A DNA stretch of 64,000 nt from a bacterium (GTDB lineage: Bacteria > Bdellovibrionota_B > Oligoflexia > Silvanigrellales > Silvanigrellaceae): positions 1 through 64,000 of the forward strand of contig RGDM01000010.1 in NCBI GenBank assembly GCA_009918675.1, in the 5' to 3' direction. Shown piece by piece: positions 17,701-26,899 of the stretch. The translations under genes were made by a program, and so were the position numbers. Under the pieces are notes generated by a model. The model searched no databases. It saw only the letters and a list, made by a program, of their open reading frames with translations, and had not been told where the DNA came from. How positions within the stretch are numbered: position 1 is the stretch's first letter; every line of letters starts with the position of its first letter.

Positions 17701-17756
17701 GACACTCGGACAGACAGCGGTCCGCTCTGCGGCACCCTGAGGAGAGAGACTCAACC

Positions 17757-19280
17757 ATGGCTCTACCATACACCTCTTTGATTGAAAGCTTGGAAAATGA
17801 GGTTCAAAAAGGAACCTTTACAGCGTGGTCCTGTGCCAACGCCGAGGGCACATGGGCTGCCTTCTTCGCAGACGAAGCCTGTCCGCCCGACTGGGTCCTC
17901 GATAATTCAACTGAAAACGACCAAGACAACTCGGCTTCCAACCAACCTCTTAGGGCTTGGTTCCCAGCCTTTGATTTAGCCAGCCTCAGCAAACCCCTGC
18001 TTGCCAACGCGTGGTTTAGGCATGCCCTTGACAACGAGACTCTGCTTTACAATCAAACCCCGCTCGCAGGACTCCTGCAGCCCCGCTCGGAAGAAGGTGT
18101 GTTACTTAGACAGTGGGCCGAGGCGAGGCCCTGGCTGACCCTTGCACACTTGCTCAATCACACAAGTGGCTTGCCTGCGTGGTGCTGGTTTGGACGCGCA
18201 CTCTGGCAATTTCCAAACGAGAGAAATCCTGCGGAGAAAAATCACAACGGCCGTGCAACGGGTCGCATTCTCGATTTGAGCCGGGATGCCAACGGCGAAA
18301 TCGCCCGCATGGCTCAGCAAGAACTCACTCGACATATTCTCTCACGCGGTCCGCTCGAATCCGATGGCAGCACCACTTACTCTGATTTGAACTATTATCT
18401 TCTCGCTCGAGTTGTTGAGCATTTGGGGTTGCACGAGTTTCGCGGTTGGCAAGGAACACTCGACTCTCTCAACGGACTTTGGGACACTCAGTTTTGGCAT
18501 GCATCACTTGATCCGGAACGAAGCCAAATAGCCATCCCATTTTTCCCATACGTGAACTCGCAGGTGGTTGCGCACGTTTACGAACAACGCAAACTCGATA
18601 ATCACGCCGGCAACTTTGGCAGCGTGCACGACACCAACGCAAATATTCTTTCCTCGGAATTCAGAAGCGCTCATCAAACTTCGCCGTTTGTTTCGTCGCA
18701 CGCGGGTCTGTTTGGCAATATCGTAGATGTTGCACGCTCTGCGTCGTTTTTTATTGAATCACAGCAACAGTTCCACGAGCAAAGGCACAGTCCCACCGGC
18801 AATAGCACTCGTTTTAGCTGGGGGCTGGATACACCCAGCACTGCGCAGTCCACTGCAGGACTAAAAACATGGCCACTGACTGACGACAAAAAAATCTTTG
18901 GCCATTTGGGATACACTGGAACTTCGCTGTGGATGGCCTCCGATGGTCAGTTTCATGTGTTGCTGACAAACCGCACGGCGCAAAGACGCACACTCGGTGC
19001 ACCATCGGTTCCGCGAATCCTTTTCTTTCAAAAAGATGGCCATCGACCAGGAGCCTCGGTGAATGAACTCGAATGCTGGGTACGATTCCCCTCTCGTGGT
19101 TCCTCTCACAGACAAAATCAATCCAACTCTTGGCAGTCGCTTCCATGGCGTGATGCATACACTCTTTGTTTCGAACAATTTCGGCTTGTCACCCGCTACT
19201 GGGATAGACACACTCTCCGCACGCCACCTGACCTTGCCAAAATCAGAAGAGAAGTCGGACAAATCTTATGGTCACATTGA
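17757..19280 (+). CDS. Beta-lactamase-related serine hydrolase
   Basis: A 507-residue protein of the class C beta-lactamase/penicillin-binding-protein-like fold (EstB-type). The SxxK motif is SLSK at residues 76-79, followed by the family's HTSGLP (135-140) and GHLGYTG (382-388, equivalent to the KTG/HxG motif). The second motif, normally YxN, reads YSD at 208-210. No signal peptide is visible, so it is probably cytosolic, which argues against a role in beta-lactam resistance or wall synthesis and for an esterase or peptidase role. It has inserts of about 40 residues between motifs. It is the first gene of a plus-strand run, 57 bases before the efflux adaptor gene. Substrate unknown. Confidence 0.8.
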   Translation: MALPYTSLIESLENEVQKGTFTAWSCANAEGTWAAFFADEACPPDWVLDNSTENDQDNSASNQPLRAWFPAFDLASLSKPLLANAWFRHALDNETLLYNQTPLAGLLQPRSEEGVLLRQWAEARPWLTLAHLLNHTSGLPAWCWFGRALWQFPNERNPAEKNHNGRATGRILDLSRDANGEIARMAQQELTRHILSRGPLESDGSTTYSDLNYYLLARVVEHLGLHEFRGWQGTLDSLNGLWDTQFWHASLDPERSQIAIPFFPYVNSQVVAHVYEQRKLDNHAGNFGSVHDTNANILSSEFRSAHQTSPFVSSHAGLFGNIVDVARSASFFIESQQQFHEQRHSPTGNSTRFSWGLDTPSTAQSTAGLKTWPLTDDKKIFGHLGYTGTSLWMASDGQFHVLLTNRTAQRRTLGAPSVPRILFFQKDGHRPGASVNELECWVRFPSRGSSHRQNQSNSWQSLPWRDAYTLCFEQFRLVTRYWDRHTLRTPPDLAKIRREVGQILWSH

Positions 19281-19337
19281 TTTCGTGATAGCGTCCGTCT
19301 GCTCATAGAACCCGACCGAGGGAGGCAGTCTGAACAA

Positions 19338-20591
19338 ATGAAGTCGAACAAGCCGTTTTACAAAAAAACTCTCTTCATTGTTGCTGCCTCTGCAGTTGTT
19401 TTGATCTGCGCTGGTTGGGGCTTTTCTCGCTACAACCGCATGGCCAAATTTCGCTCGCAGCAAGAAGGCCGCGCTGTCAAAGTGGTGCGCCGCGATGTTA
19501 AACGCGACCTGCTTCTGACTGGCAAAGTTCTCCCAGCAAGCTCAATCGCCGTGTATTCTCCCGTCTCCGGACAACTCCGACAAATTCTGGTCAGTGAAGG
19601 ACAGCGGGTTAAAGAAAATGAAATTCTTTTCGCTGTCCAGCAAGACACCTCGGGACAAAAAGAACTTGAAGCGCGACAAAGTGAAGTGCAACGCACACGA
19701 CTCGAACTGCAAGCAGCAGAAGAAAATCTTGAACGTCGAAAGATTGTCAAAGATCTTTTCTCACAAACCGAAAATGAAAAAGCTGAAAACGACTACCAAC
19801 GCGCCAAGTTGGCATTCGATGCGGCCCGTCAGCAGCTCACTCTTTTGGAAGATACTCTTGGCCTTGCTGCAACAAAAAATGGCCGCAAACAGGTCACTGC
19901 AAACTCAAGCAAAAGTGCGCGCCTTTCGATGATCTATATGAAGGCGCCAAAGCAAGGTGTTGTGACATTTCTCAATAAGGCGGTGGGTGAAAGTGTGATG
20001 GCAACCACCGAAAGTGCTGAGTCAACCGGCCGTGAGGTTTTGATCATTTCCGACACCGACAAAATGATGGTGCGTTCGCGCATATTGGAGTCGGATCTCG
20101 CGGTTGTTAAAGTCGGACAAGCGGTTCAAATCAAACTCGATGCGTTTCCGAACAAACCGTATCAGGGGGTTGTGAGCCGTATCAGTCAACAAGGGGTTGA
20201 AGATAAAGCGGGCGGATACACCTATTTTGTCACCGACATGTTGATCAAAAACCCTGATCTTGATGTCCGTGCGCAAATGAATGCAAGTATTGAACTGCTC
20301 GTGGCCGAACACAAAAATGTCCTCGCCCTGCCAGCCAATGCGGTTGCCACACTTGCGGGTCATTCGGTCGTGGAATTGCCGCGCAATTCTCCCTCGGAAC
20401 CACCGCGCTACAAATCGATCCGCACTGGACTCACCACCGACCTTTGGATTGAGATTCTCAATGACGACATGAACGAAGGAACAGAAGTGCTCGAAATTGA
20501 TTTCGCCAAACTCGACCTCGCTCGTCTCGCGGATGGAACGCTAAGCGAAACAACGCGCAAACATGAACCAAGTTCCACATCAAAAGAGTGA
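19338..20591 (+). CDS. Periplasmic adaptor of a MacA/HlyD type efflux system
   Basis: A 417-residue membrane-fusion protein. An N-terminal membrane anchor (about residues 11-28) is followed by a lipoyl half (SPVSGQLRQILVSEGQRVKE), a charged alpha-hairpin coiled coil at about 105-175, the second lipoyl half (MKAPKQGVVTFLNKAVGE) and a beta-barrel domain. Such adaptors join a MacB-type ABC transporter in the inner membrane to a TolC channel. GGAGG lies twelve bases before the ATG. It is followed without a gap by macB-, tolC- and macB-type genes. Confidence 0.88.
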   Translation: MKSNKPFYKKTLFIVAASAVVLICAGWGFSRYNRMAKFRSQQEGRAVKVVRRDVKRDLLLTGKVLPASSIAVYSPVSGQLRQILVSEGQRVKENEILFAVQQDTSGQKELEARQSEVQRTRLELQAAEENLERRKIVKDLFSQTENEKAENDYQRAKLAFDAARQQLTLLEDTLGLAATKNGRKQVTANSSKSARLSMIYMKAPKQGVVTFLNKAVGESVMATTESAESTGREVLIISDTDKMMVRSRILESDLAVVKVGQAVQIKLDAFPNKPYQGVVSRISQQGVEDKAGGYTYFVTDMLIKNPDLDVRAQMNASIELLVAEHKNVLALPANAVATLAGHSVVELPRNSPSEPPRYKSIRTGLTTDLWIEILNDDMNEGTEVLEIDFAKLDLARLADGTLSETTRKHEPSSTSKE

Positions 20592-20601
20592 GCAAGTTGC
20601 C

Positions 20602-22704
20602 ATGCCGCAAGCATCCTCGGCATTGTTTGAACTCGAGCGTGTGGGCTACACCTACGAAGCCATCAACACACCCGCTTTTGATGCGCTCACAGATATCAAT
20701 CTCACCATCCAACCCGGAGAGTTTGTTGCCATCACCGGGGCAAGCGGATCGGGCAAATCAACTCTGATGCATCTGCTTGGCTTGATGGCAGAGCCCTCCC
20801 GCGGAACTCTCAAGGTTGTCACACAAAATGTTTCAAAATTAGACGCCAACGCTCAGGCGGACTTACGCAACAAAACCATCGGATTCCTTTTCCAGCAGTT
20901 TTTTTTGCTTCCGCAGCTCACCGTCTTAGAAAATATTCTTTTACCCACCGAATACTCGCGACAAGCAAATTCACGAAGTGAGTGGCTGTCACGCGCCGAA
21001 CTGCTTTTGGAAAAATTTGACTTGGTAGAGCAAGGACACAAAAAACCGTCTCGGCTCTCGGGCGGTCAGCGCCAGAGAGTTGCACTCTGCCGTGCATTGA
21101 TCATGAACCCAGACGTTCTGATGTGCGATGAGCCCACCGGCGCTCTCGACAGCGCGACAGCGCAGGAAGTTCTAAAAACTCTCGTCGAGCTGAATGCTGA
21201 GGGTCGAACGATTGTGGTCATCACTCACGATCCGGAAGTTGCCCGGTGTGCAAAACGGGTCATTCGCATTTCCGATGGACGGATCACTTCAGATGAAGAA
21301 ATTCGCCCAATTAAATTCGGAGAGAAAGAAGCGCAGCTCGCAAATTCAAGCACGGGAAACAAGGCTTCTGCAACAACTCCGCGCATACACAGCTCGGCAA
21401 AAATTATGTCAGTGGCCTATGCGCAAATCAAACATTCAGCTGCACAGATGTTCGTTCCAACTTTCGAATCGCTTGCAACGCAGCGCCTTCGAACAGTGCT
21501 CACCATGACTGGGCTACTCCTAGGTGTTGCGAGTATTTTCATCATGCTCACACTGACAGGTCAGGTCAGTCGTGTGTTTTCTGAATTTTTCGAGACGCAA
21601 GGCGCGCGCAAGGCGTTTGTTAGTTTTGATGGCCGACAAGCAGAAAAAACCGGCGCACCGCAGTGGCGTGGAATGCACGTGCTGCATGATCTTCCGAAAC
21701 TCAATGAACAACTCATAAAATTGGGTCGGATTGATCCACTGGTTTCAGCCGAGGATTGCAAAATTCTCTCGAGCTCGAACAATTTTCAAGGTGGCCTCAA
21801 TGGAATGAATTCTCTGCAAGAAGCTCAAGAAAACAATTTGCAGGTGAGCAACGGAAGACTTCCGATGCCGCATGAATTTGAGGAATCGAGCGGCGCGCGT
21901 ATTGCGCTTCTAGGTAGCGATGCGGCGGTCAAACTGTTTTCCACCAGTTCAGGAAAAAAGAACTCCAAAGAGCAGACCCCAGTTGGCCAGTCGATCACCG
22001 TTCGAGGCTGCAATTTTGAGGGTATTCTGACTGTTGTTGGGGTTCTCAAGCCGCAGGACTCACTGATGGACAGAGGCATCAACAGCAATATTTACGTTCC
22101 CTCAAACACTCTTCTAACGGGTGGGGTTTCGCCATACAACCGCCGTGTGGTCACCGTGCCGAACCGTGGCATAAGCCCGACCTGGTTTGCTCAATATGTG
22201 ATCGGCAAACTCAAAATCATGACAGATAACCGTTTCCCATTTCGCTTCTTTGCCGCCGAGCAGGAACTCGAGAAATTTAATTTGATGCTTTCAATTCTCA
22301 CCGGATTGACTCTTGTCATTGGCGCTCTTTGTACGCTCATAGGTGGCATAGGCGTAATGAATATCATGCTTGTCAACGTCCATGAACGAATCCAGGAGGT
22401 TGGCATCCGCAAAGCGGTCGGTGCACGAGATGCGAATATCCGGAGTCAATTTCTTCTCGAATCAACCGGTTTGTGTTTGCTGAGTGGAGCGCTTGGAACC
22501 TTCGTTGGAATCGCCGTCAGTGCGATTGCACTCAAGATTGCACAAAATTTTTTGCCGCAGGCTGCCAGTCTCAGCTTCCATCTCGATATTGTCGCTTTGA
22601 TTGTGGCGCTTATTGTGAGCCTGGGCGCAGGACTTATTTTTGGAACTTGGCCAGCGCGTCGCGCTGCTGCGCTCGATATTGTTGACGCTCTCAAACAAGA
22701 GTGA
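20602..22704 (+). CDS. MacB-type ABC transporter, first copy (ATPase plus permease)
   Basis: About 700 residues. The N-terminal ABC domain has Walker A GASGSGKST, signature LSGGQRQRVALCRAL and Walker [14 protein letters not shown]. After a linker come one membrane helix, a periplasmic MacB domain and the three C-terminal helices of the FtsX-like permease (GGIGVMNIMLVNVHERIQEV, GIRKAVGARD). MacB uses ATP to drive periplasmic substrates out through TolC. The start is uncertain: ATG 20602, ten bases after the adaptor stop, is preferred because the ABC domain then begins normally; ATG 20563 would overlap the adaptor gene by 29 bases and has no clear ribosome-binding site. A paralogue follows tolC. 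Confidence 0.9.
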   Translation: MPQASSALFELERVGYTYEAINTPAFDALTDINLTIQPGEFVAITGASGSGKSTLMHLLGLMAEPSRGTLKVVTQNVSKLDANAQADLRNKTIGFLFQQFFLLPQLTVLENILLPTEYSRQANSRSEWLSRAELLLEKFDLVEQGHKKPSRLSGGQRQRVALCRALIMNPDVLMCDEPTGALDSATAQEVLKTLVELNAEGRTIVVITHDPEVARCAKRVIRISDGRITSDEEIRPIKFGEKEAQLANSSTGNKASATTPRIHSSAKIMSVAYAQIKHSAAQMFVPTFESLATQRLRTVLTMTGLLLGVASIFIMLTLTGQVSRVFSEFFETQGARKAFVSFDGRQAEKTGAPQWRGMHVLHDLPKLNEQLIKLGRIDPLVSAEDCKILSSSNNFQGGLNGMNSLQEAQENNLQVSNGRLPMPHEFEESSGARIALLGSDAAVKLFSTSSGKKNSKEQTPVGQSITVRGCNFEGILTVVGVLKPQDSLMDRGINSNIYVPSNTLLTGGVSPYNRRVVTVPNRGISPTWFAQYVIGKLKIMTDNRFPFRFFAAEQELEKFNLMLSILTGLTLVIGALCTLIGGIGVMNIMLVNVHERIQEVGIRKAVGARDANIRSQFLLESTGLCLLSGALGTFVGIAVSAIALKIAQNFLPQAASLSFHLDIVALIVALIVSLGAGLIFGTWPARRAAALDIVDALKQE

Positions 22705-22718
22705 AGCGGGAGTTTGAA

Positions 22719-24167
22719 ATGAAGAAGAGCGAAATCGCAATTGGCATACGCCACTTTCGTTTGAAAACATCACTCGCTGGAGTGTTGCTCCATTTGCTGA
22801 TGGGCGGGAATGCCCATGCGCAACAACAGGCCGAGCTGAACGCTGGCTATTTTCCTGTCGAACTTTCCCAATTACAAAAGGAAATTGAAATCGTTTTGCG
22901 ACACGCTCAAGGCCAAGATGTCTCCTTTGGCCAATTGCAAGAAGCGACTGCAGCAACACAAACACAGGAACAACGCTGGTATCCTGTATTATCTGCAAAC
23001 GGAAGCCTTAGCAGGAGCAAAACAACTTACCTGGAAGATGCGCAAGAAACCTTTTCAACGACTCCCGGAAAGGACCTGCAGTATGCCCTCAACCTAAGGC
23101 AAAATATCTTTTCAGGTGGAAGCGATTTGAAGAAGAACGAACTCGTACGACAGCGCGAGGCGCTTGCATCCATGCGTTTTGTGCTTACGTCTCGACAATT
23201 GATTCGCCGCTGGTTGCGTGATGTTGTCACACTGCAATACCGCAAAGCTCTCGTCGGCTTTGCTGACGATGCTGTAAGGCAGGCGATTGCCCTTGATTCA
23301 CTTGCACGGAGAAAAGAGGCCAGTGGCTTTCTTGGAAAGCGAGACCTGCTCGACTCTCAACGTGAACTTCTCCGCACTCGCCAACAGGCTCAGGTTGCAC
23401 AACACCGACTCACGGAAAGTATTGAACGCCACAAGCGGGATTTCGCTATCGAGCATCCGGAGAATCTTGCAGAGGTCGCGCTGGCACCGATATTTAAGAG
23501 AAGCGAAGATTCGCTCAGGAAAGATGCAAATAGTTTATCTGAATCGCTCACGAACCGATGCCTGACAATGTTGTCTGCGCAACTCGAGTCCGAGACAGCG
23601 CAACTCGACTTACAAGTTGCAAGCTCATCGCGCTTTGGAACCAGACTCGATGCCGTCGCAAACGCAGGTGAATCGCGGCAACTCTCTGGCACCTTCGAAA
23701 AAACCTCGGCCACGAGCCTACAAAGCAAAGCAGCCAGCAATCGTTCACAGTCGTGGTCGATAGCGCTCAACGCGGAAGTTTCAATCAATCCACCAAGCAC
23801 ATTTGGACTCGTTGAGGAGAGCCGTGCTCGCCTCAGCACGGCCCGATTGTCGGAGGCCAAAACCAGGGAAGGGCTGATGTCTGGAACCTTGAATGCCCTC
23901 CTGCGCCTCAAGCAGATTGCAGAGCAAAAGAAACTCGCAGTGAGTCTTGTTGAAGTCACGCAAAACTTGTTCGATAAAAACCAGCGGCTGTTTGATGCGG
24001 GCGAGGTGACCATCGATCGTCTCATTCAAACTCAACAGGATCTGGATAAAGATAAACAAGCGCTTGCAACACTTGCCAACGACGAAAAGCTTCTTGCGCT
24101 CGACCTTACTTTGGCGTTGACCTGGCAACTTCCCGTCGTTGATATTACGTCGAGTTCTGCGCCATGA
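22719..24167 (+). CDS. TolC-family outer membrane efflux protein
   Basis: A 482-residue outer membrane channel protein. A signal peptide (LAGVLLHLLMGGNAHA) is followed by two repeats of long alpha-helical hairpins with beta strands (SANGSLSRSKTTYLEDA, LNLRQNIFSGGSD and, in the second half, LNAEVSINPPSTFGLVEESR). The start at 22719 is preferred because GGGAG lies six bases upstream; a GTG six codons earlier overlaps the macB stop. The last bases form an ATGA overlap with the second macB gene, so the order adaptor, macB, tolC, macB is one operon. Confidence 0.88.
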   Translation: MKKSEIAIGIRHFRLKTSLAGVLLHLLMGGNAHAQQQAELNAGYFPVELSQLQKEIEIVLRHAQGQDVSFGQLQEATAATQTQEQRWYPVLSANGSLSRSKTTYLEDAQETFSTTPGKDLQYALNLRQNIFSGGSDLKKNELVRQREALASMRFVLTSRQLIRRWLRDVVTLQYRKALVGFADDAVRQAIALDSLARRKEASGFLGKRDLLDSQRELLRTRQQAQVAQHRLTESIERHKRDFAIEHPENLAEVALAPIFKRSEDSLRKDANSLSESLTNRCLTMLSAQLESETAQLDLQVASSSRFGTRLDAVANAGESRQLSGTFEKTSATSLQSKAASNRSQSWSIALNAEVSINPPSTFGLVEESRARLSTARLSEAKTREGLMSGTLNALLRLKQIAEQKKLAVSLVEVTQNLFDKNQRLFDAGEVTIDRLIQTQQDLDKDKQALATLANDEKLLALDLTLALTWQLPVVDITSSSAP

Positions 24168-26221
24168 ATGAGGCTGTGATTGAGCTCAATTCTGTTGGCT
24201 TCACCTACGTCGCAAAAGGACTCACCTTTACCGCACTCAAAGACGTCTCGCTTCGCATTAGAGCAGGCGAATTTGTCGCCATCATTGGCCCTTCGGGCTC
24301 TGGCAAATCAACACTCTTGAATCTGCTTGGCCTGCTTGCGCGTCCTTCGACAGGAACGATGAGCATCTTCTCGGAACCCGTCGAGTCACTCAACGACTCT
24401 CAACTCGCGAAATTGCGCAACCAGGCACTCGGATTTGTCTTTCAGAATTTCTCTTTGGTCAGTCGTCTCACAGTTCTGGAAAACATTCTTCTGCCCTCGA
24501 CATTTGAAGGTGATCTCGACTCACAACGAAGCATCGAGCATAGAAAAAAAGCACTGGCACTTCTCACTCGTTTTGGTCTCGACAGTTTGGCTGATCGCTT
24601 GCCGCACGAGCTTTCCGGCGGACAAAAACAACGGGTCGCAATTTGCCGAGCCCTTTTGATGAATCCTGTTCTTCTCCTCGCCGACGAACCCACCGGTGCG
24701 CTCGACTCCAAAAGCTCTCAAGAAGTTTTAGCCATGCTTGATGATCTTCATCGTGAAGGCTGCACTGTTATCATAATTACTCATGACCCTGATGTCGCAG
24801 CCCGAGCACAAAGAATTGTCTCAATCCGCGACGGACAAATCGCACAAGTTGAAGAGCAAGGGGCCCTGCCTCGAGAAGGTGCGAAAGAAATAGTTCCAAC
24901 AAAAAGAAATTTTTTTTCCGAGGAAGAGAAGGGATGGAAAGGAAAGCAACGGCTCATTGTGCAAAGCCTCTTGATGGCGCGCCGGAGTCTTGCCACTCAT
25001 CGCTCGCGCAGCTTACTCACCGGGCTTGGCTTATTCATTGGAATTTTAAGTCTCATTATTATTGATGGTCTTGGTGAAATTGTTCAAAATTCGTTTAACA
25101 AATTATTTTTCACGAGCAGCGTTCGTAAAGCTTTTATTTACTACGATGCTGATCGCGGTGGATTTCATGGCGCAAGACATTCGGCGTGGCGAGGGCTTCA
25201 TGCGCAGGACGAATTTCCAAAACTTGCCCAGATGTTCGAAAAAAAGGGTATCATTCGCCCGTTCTTGAGAACCTCAATCTGCCAAATCAAGTCACCCACG
25301 GGCACTCTGCGCGCGCGTTTGTCAGGGGTCTCTGATCCGGCCGAATTTATTGAAATGGACACCCTTCTGCGCACGGGGCGATGGCCATCGGCAGGCGAGT
25401 TTTCCGCAGGCTCTACCGTTGCAGTGCTGGGATCGGATACTGTCGAACAGCTGTTCGACAAAGCGGATCCTCGCCGCATGGAAGCCAATTTCCCAGTTGG
25501 ACAGCGGTTGGTGGTCGACAACTGCAACACCTTGGGAACATTCACGGTGATAGGGGTCTTGAACAAGCGCGACACTACATTTGGAAACCGTGAAGCGAAT
25601 GATGTTCTTTATGTTCCGAATAATACATTGCTCGCAAGGATGGGTCCGACATTTTATTCCTGGTTTAGTGTGTTGCCAAACGAAGGGATCGACACACGAA
25701 ACCTGGCACAAGAGATTACCACCTACCTCAGTTTGCAGTCCGGCGGGCGACTCACATTCGGCAGTGCAATTCCCGCAGATATTCTCGACCGTGTGCGTGG
25801 ATTTTTGTGGATCATTCAGGCGATTGTTGGATTCATTGGTGGACTGTGTTTGTTCGTGGGTGGTGTTGGGATAATGAACATGATGCTTGTCACTGTCGCG
25901 GAACGAACGCGCGAAATCGGTTTGCTAAAAAGTCTTGGTGCGCAGAACAACCACGTCCGCGCCTATATCCTCACAGAGTCCGTCTTGCTCTGCTTTTGGG
26001 CTGGTTGCCTTGCGGTTTGTACCGGTTTCGTTGCGAATAATCTTTTTTCCTTCGGGGTCAGCTCTTTTGTGCCTATGCTCAGGGAATTCCGCTGGGTCTT
26101 TGCACCGCTCGGTCTCAGTGCCGGGCTTCTGGTGAGTCTGGCTTGCGGTCTGGGATTTGGCGCTCTTCCTGCGGCCCGCGCGGCATCTCTGGATCCGGCT
26201 GAATGTCTGCGCGCTGAATAG
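24164..26221 (+). CDS. MacB-type ABC transporter, second copy (ATPase plus permease)
   Basis: 685 residues, same architecture as the first copy. ABC domain with Walker [10 protein letters not shown] at residues 42-50, signature [15 protein letters not shown], Walker [15 protein letters not shown] and the switch His in [10 protein letters not shown]. The permease half has the first helix at about 287-305, a large periplasmic domain and the [20 protein letters not shown] motif. Both copies have intact ATPase motifs. MacB works as a dimer, so the two copies may form a heterodimer around one adaptor and one TolC (inference). The last 107 bases overlap, tail to tail, with the response regulator gene on the other strand. 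Confidence 0.9.
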   Translation: MNEAVIELNSVGFTYVAKGLTFTALKDVSLRIRAGEFVAIIGPSGSGKSTLLNLLGLLARPSTGTMSIFSEPVESLNDSQLAKLRNQALGFVFQNFSLVSRLTVLENILLPSTFEGDLDSQRSIEHRKKALALLTRFGLDSLADRLPHELSGGQKQRVAICRALLMNPVLLLADEPTGALDSKSSQEVLAMLDDLHREGCTVIIITHDPDVAARAQRIVSIRDGQIAQVEEQGALPREGAKEIVPTKRNFFSEEEKGWKGKQRLIVQSLLMARRSLATHRSRSLLTGLGLFIGILSLIIIDGLGEIVQNSFNKLFFTSSVRKAFIYYDADRGGFHGARHSAWRGLHAQDEFPKLAQMFEKKGIIRPFLRTSICQIKSPTGTLRARLSGVSDPAEFIEMDTLLRTGRWPSAGEFSAGSTVAVLGSDTVEQLFDKADPRRMEANFPVGQRLVVDNCNTLGTFTVIGVLNKRDTTFGNREANDVLYVPNNTLLARMGPTFYSWFSVLPNEGIDTRNLAQEITTYLSLQSGGRLTFGSAIPADILDRVRGFLWIIQAIVGFIGGLCLFVGGVGIMNMMLVTVAERTREIGLLKSLGAQNNHVRAYILTESVLLCFWAGCLAVCTGFVANNLFSFGVSSFVPMLREFRWVFAPLGLSAGLLVSLACGLGFGALPAARAASLDPAECLRAE

Positions 26222-26633
26222 CGGACAAAGCCTGCGATTCAGCACGCTTTGCGTGAACCACGCGAATCAATGTTTGTAGCAGATGAATGCGAGAGATGGG
26301 TTTGGTCAGGTAATCATCAAAGCCACTTGCCAAGCAGCGGCTCTTTTCAGACTTCATGGCGTGGGCCGTCAACGCTACAATTGGACCGACGTATCGGTGT
26401 GCACGTAAACGCTCAACCGCCTCATACCCATCCATCCCGGGCATCTGAATGTCCATCAGAATTGCATCGTAGTTTGCTGCCAGAGCTGCGCCAATTCCCT
26501 CAGGTCCATCCGTCGCAGTCTCCACTGTTGCGCCAGCCAAATTTAGAAATCGGCTCACAAGCAAACGATTGTCTGGGGCATCATCAACAACGAGAATTTT
26601 AAATCCATCAATGCGAAGTTCATGACTCGACAT
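26115..26633 (-). CDS. Stand-alone response regulator receiver protein
   Basis: 172 residues. The receiver domain (about 11-130) has all active residues: acidic pair D17-D18, phospho-acceptor D61 in ILMDIQMPGMDG, T89 in ALTAHAM and K111 in LTKPIS. The ALTAHAM form is typical of receivers of hybrid histidine kinases. No output domain follows; the last 40 residues are polar, Pro/Glu/Arg rich and encoded antisense to the end of the second macB gene. No kinase gene is nearby. GGAGG lies ten bases before the ATG at 26633; a TTG one codon upstream is a less likely start. Divergent from the M48 peptidase gene, with a 266-base gap in which I see no firm promoter. Confidence 0.85.
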   Translation of the reverse strand: MSSHELRIDGFKILVVDDAPDNRLLVSRFLNLAGATVETATDGPEGIGAALAANYDAILMDIQMPGMDGYEAVERLRAHRYVGPIVALTAHAMKSEKSRCLASGFDDYLTKPISRIHLLQTLIRVVHAKRAESQALSAIQRADIQPDPEMPRGPQEERQIPDRKPDSPEARH

Positions 26634-26899
26634 CAACGTATTGCCTCCACATCCAAAATAACGAGGGCGACTTGAGTTTAAGCAGCCCGACGAGCTCTTC
26701 TCCAGCTACGTGGACATCCGCAGAGCTGCAAAGGCTCAGGCTGAATCTTTGTGGAAGGCAAGAATCTTTGCTCGGTGGCGCACACCTGCACTCGCGGAAC
26801 AGGAAAAATCTTCCCACCGCATCATCGACACAGCCACTGCCCAGCAGAAAATGGATGAATGAAAATCGTCACAACAGACAATCGAGGGGGACAGCGCTA

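Noticed and set aside
26672-26899. In-frame N-terminal extension of the M48 peptidase
   Set aside because: Ser/Arg-rich and not protein-like; the signal peptide and GAGGGGG site fit the ATG at 26900.
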